Source: a virus. Taken from it: a stretch of DNA of 22,377 nucleotides. Positions 21,759-22,377 of the stretch are shown here, in pieces. The stretch covers positions 1 to 22,377 of the IMG/VR virus record IMGVR_UViG_3300029812_000173; one strand, 5' to 3'. A program made the translations under genes and the position numbers. The notes beneath the pieces are model-generated. The model was given only the letters and a program-made list of their open reading frames with translations. It did not search any database and was not told where the DNA came from. The number at the start of each line of letters is the position of its first letter. Position 1 is the first letter of the stretch.

Positions 21759-22377
21759 ATGAAAATAAAAAATAGAATAACTTATTTACTTTTACACTAT
21801 AATCGACCTTATTTTTTAGATTTAAATGTAAAATTAATTCGAAGATATTTTCCTGAGGATACTAGGATAGTAGTTATGGATGATGGTTCATTTCCATCTG
21901 TACAAAAAAAGATTCAAGATATGGAGATTGACCATTTTATCCGTACTAAGGATAAAAAAGATGCAACAACTACTTGTACTTTATTAACAGATACTTTCGA
22001 TCAATTAAGAAAAGGTTTGCTTGATTCAGAATTTATTTTATTCAGTGAAGATGACTTTATATTTTGCCCTATTGGAGCTCAGGGTATCAAAAGAGGTAAT
22101 ATTTTACTTTCTGAAAATCCTGAGAATAGGATAGATATCTTTTTTCCTAAAAAATTTGATTCCCCTATTGAATCCGCGTGTTCCATACTAAATCAATTTC
22201 CAGAAGTTGGGGTAGCTCAACTTGCTAGATACCAATTTTGTGAAGGTGAAAATTTTGGTACTTTTAATAATATAAACTGGAAAATTTTTAATCCTTATCT
22301 ATGGCCACGACATGGAAATTGGATATATAATAATTGGCCCCATATAACAAGGAGAAAAGATTTTCTAGAAACATTTA
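21759..22377 (+). CDS. GT-A type glycosyltransferase-like protein, 5' part only
   Basis: A frame opens at ATG 21759 and stays open to the window edge (206 codons visible). It begins RITYLLLHYNRPYFLDLNVKLIRRYFPEDTRIVVMDDGS, a GT2-like opening in which VMDDGS is the nucleotide-binding loop. It later has FILFSEDDFIFCP, where EDD stands at the DxD metal site. The remainder, including VAQLARYQFCEGENFGTF and PHITRRKDFLETF, resembles the acceptor-side half of small bacterial GT-A enzymes. The stop, full length and C-terminus are outside the window. The 51-base gap before it has no clear promoter and only a weak ribosome-binding site, and an ATG at 21743 is closed by a TAG after four codons. It shows the glycan island continues downstream. 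Confidence 0.75.
   Translation, partial: MKIKNRITYLLLHYNRPYFLDLNVKLIRRYFPEDTRIVVMDDGSFPSVQKKIQDMEIDHFIRTKDKKDATTTCTLLTDTFDQLRKGLLDSEFILFSEDDFIFCPIGAQGIKRGNILLSENPENRIDIFFPKKFDSPIESACSILNQFPEVGVAQLARYQFCEGENFGTFNNINWKIFNPYLWPRHGNWIYNNWPHITRRKDFLETF

Overview
The window looks like part of the genome of a tailed dsDNA phage with a contractile (myovirus-type) tail. It is AT-rich, densely coded and almost entirely on one strand. The evidence is a run of baseplate genes (PAAR spike tip, gp25-like wedge protein, gp6/J-like wedge protein, P2 gpI-like protein) followed by fibre genes, all interspersed with free-standing homing endonucleases, which are typical of large lytic phages. The reading frames fit the standard bacterial code, with TAA, TAG and TGA all used as stops. 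I see no tRNA, rRNA, CRISPR array or insertion sequence. The host cannot be named from this sequence. 

Region 1 (1-1204): the C-terminus of a virion protein, then a PAAR spike protein. Next comes a small reverse-strand gene of unknown function. It sits between two near-identical 21-bp hairpin repeats, with a palindromic AT-rich promoter-like stretch at its start, so it looks like a 'moron' cassette set into the structural operon. 

Region 2 (1205-11531): the baseplate and fibre module. In order: gp25-like protein, J-like protein, a small phage structural protein, a beta-propeller/LamG/Ig adhesin-like protein, a gpI-like protein, and two paralogous fibre proteins, the second ending in a gp53-like tip domain. 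The module is invaded at gene boundaries by one family of selfish endonucleases that share an N-terminal Cys-rich module: an HNH enzyme (3381), a Vsr/PD-(D/E)XK-type enzyme (8045) and, apparently, a 28-codon remnant (1607). 

Region 3 (11533-22377): a glycan island. It has three divergent DUF115/Maf- or GT42-sialyltransferase-like proteins, four full-length GT2/GT4-type glycosyltransferases (one a GT2-GT4 fusion), a smaller GT2 variant, a CMP-nonulosonate cytidylyltransferase (NeuA family), a nonulosonate synthase (NeuB family, lacking the usual C-terminal SAF domain) and two sugar-type methyltransferases (FkbM and TylF families). It continues off the window with another GT-A type enzyme. Most genes overlap by ATGA-type junctions or are only a few bases apart, implying one co-translated unit. 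The simplest reading is a phage-encoded route that makes an activated sialic-acid-like sugar and attaches it, with other sugars and methyl groups, to the virion or the host surface. 

Between the first two DUF115/GT42-like genes is a 134-bp non-coding gap. It holds a sigma70-like promoter followed directly by a strongly structured element: a 13-bp perfect stem crossed by a 7-bp pseudoknot pairing, with a GAAA-capped hairpin. It is the best candidate here for an undescribed RNA element.
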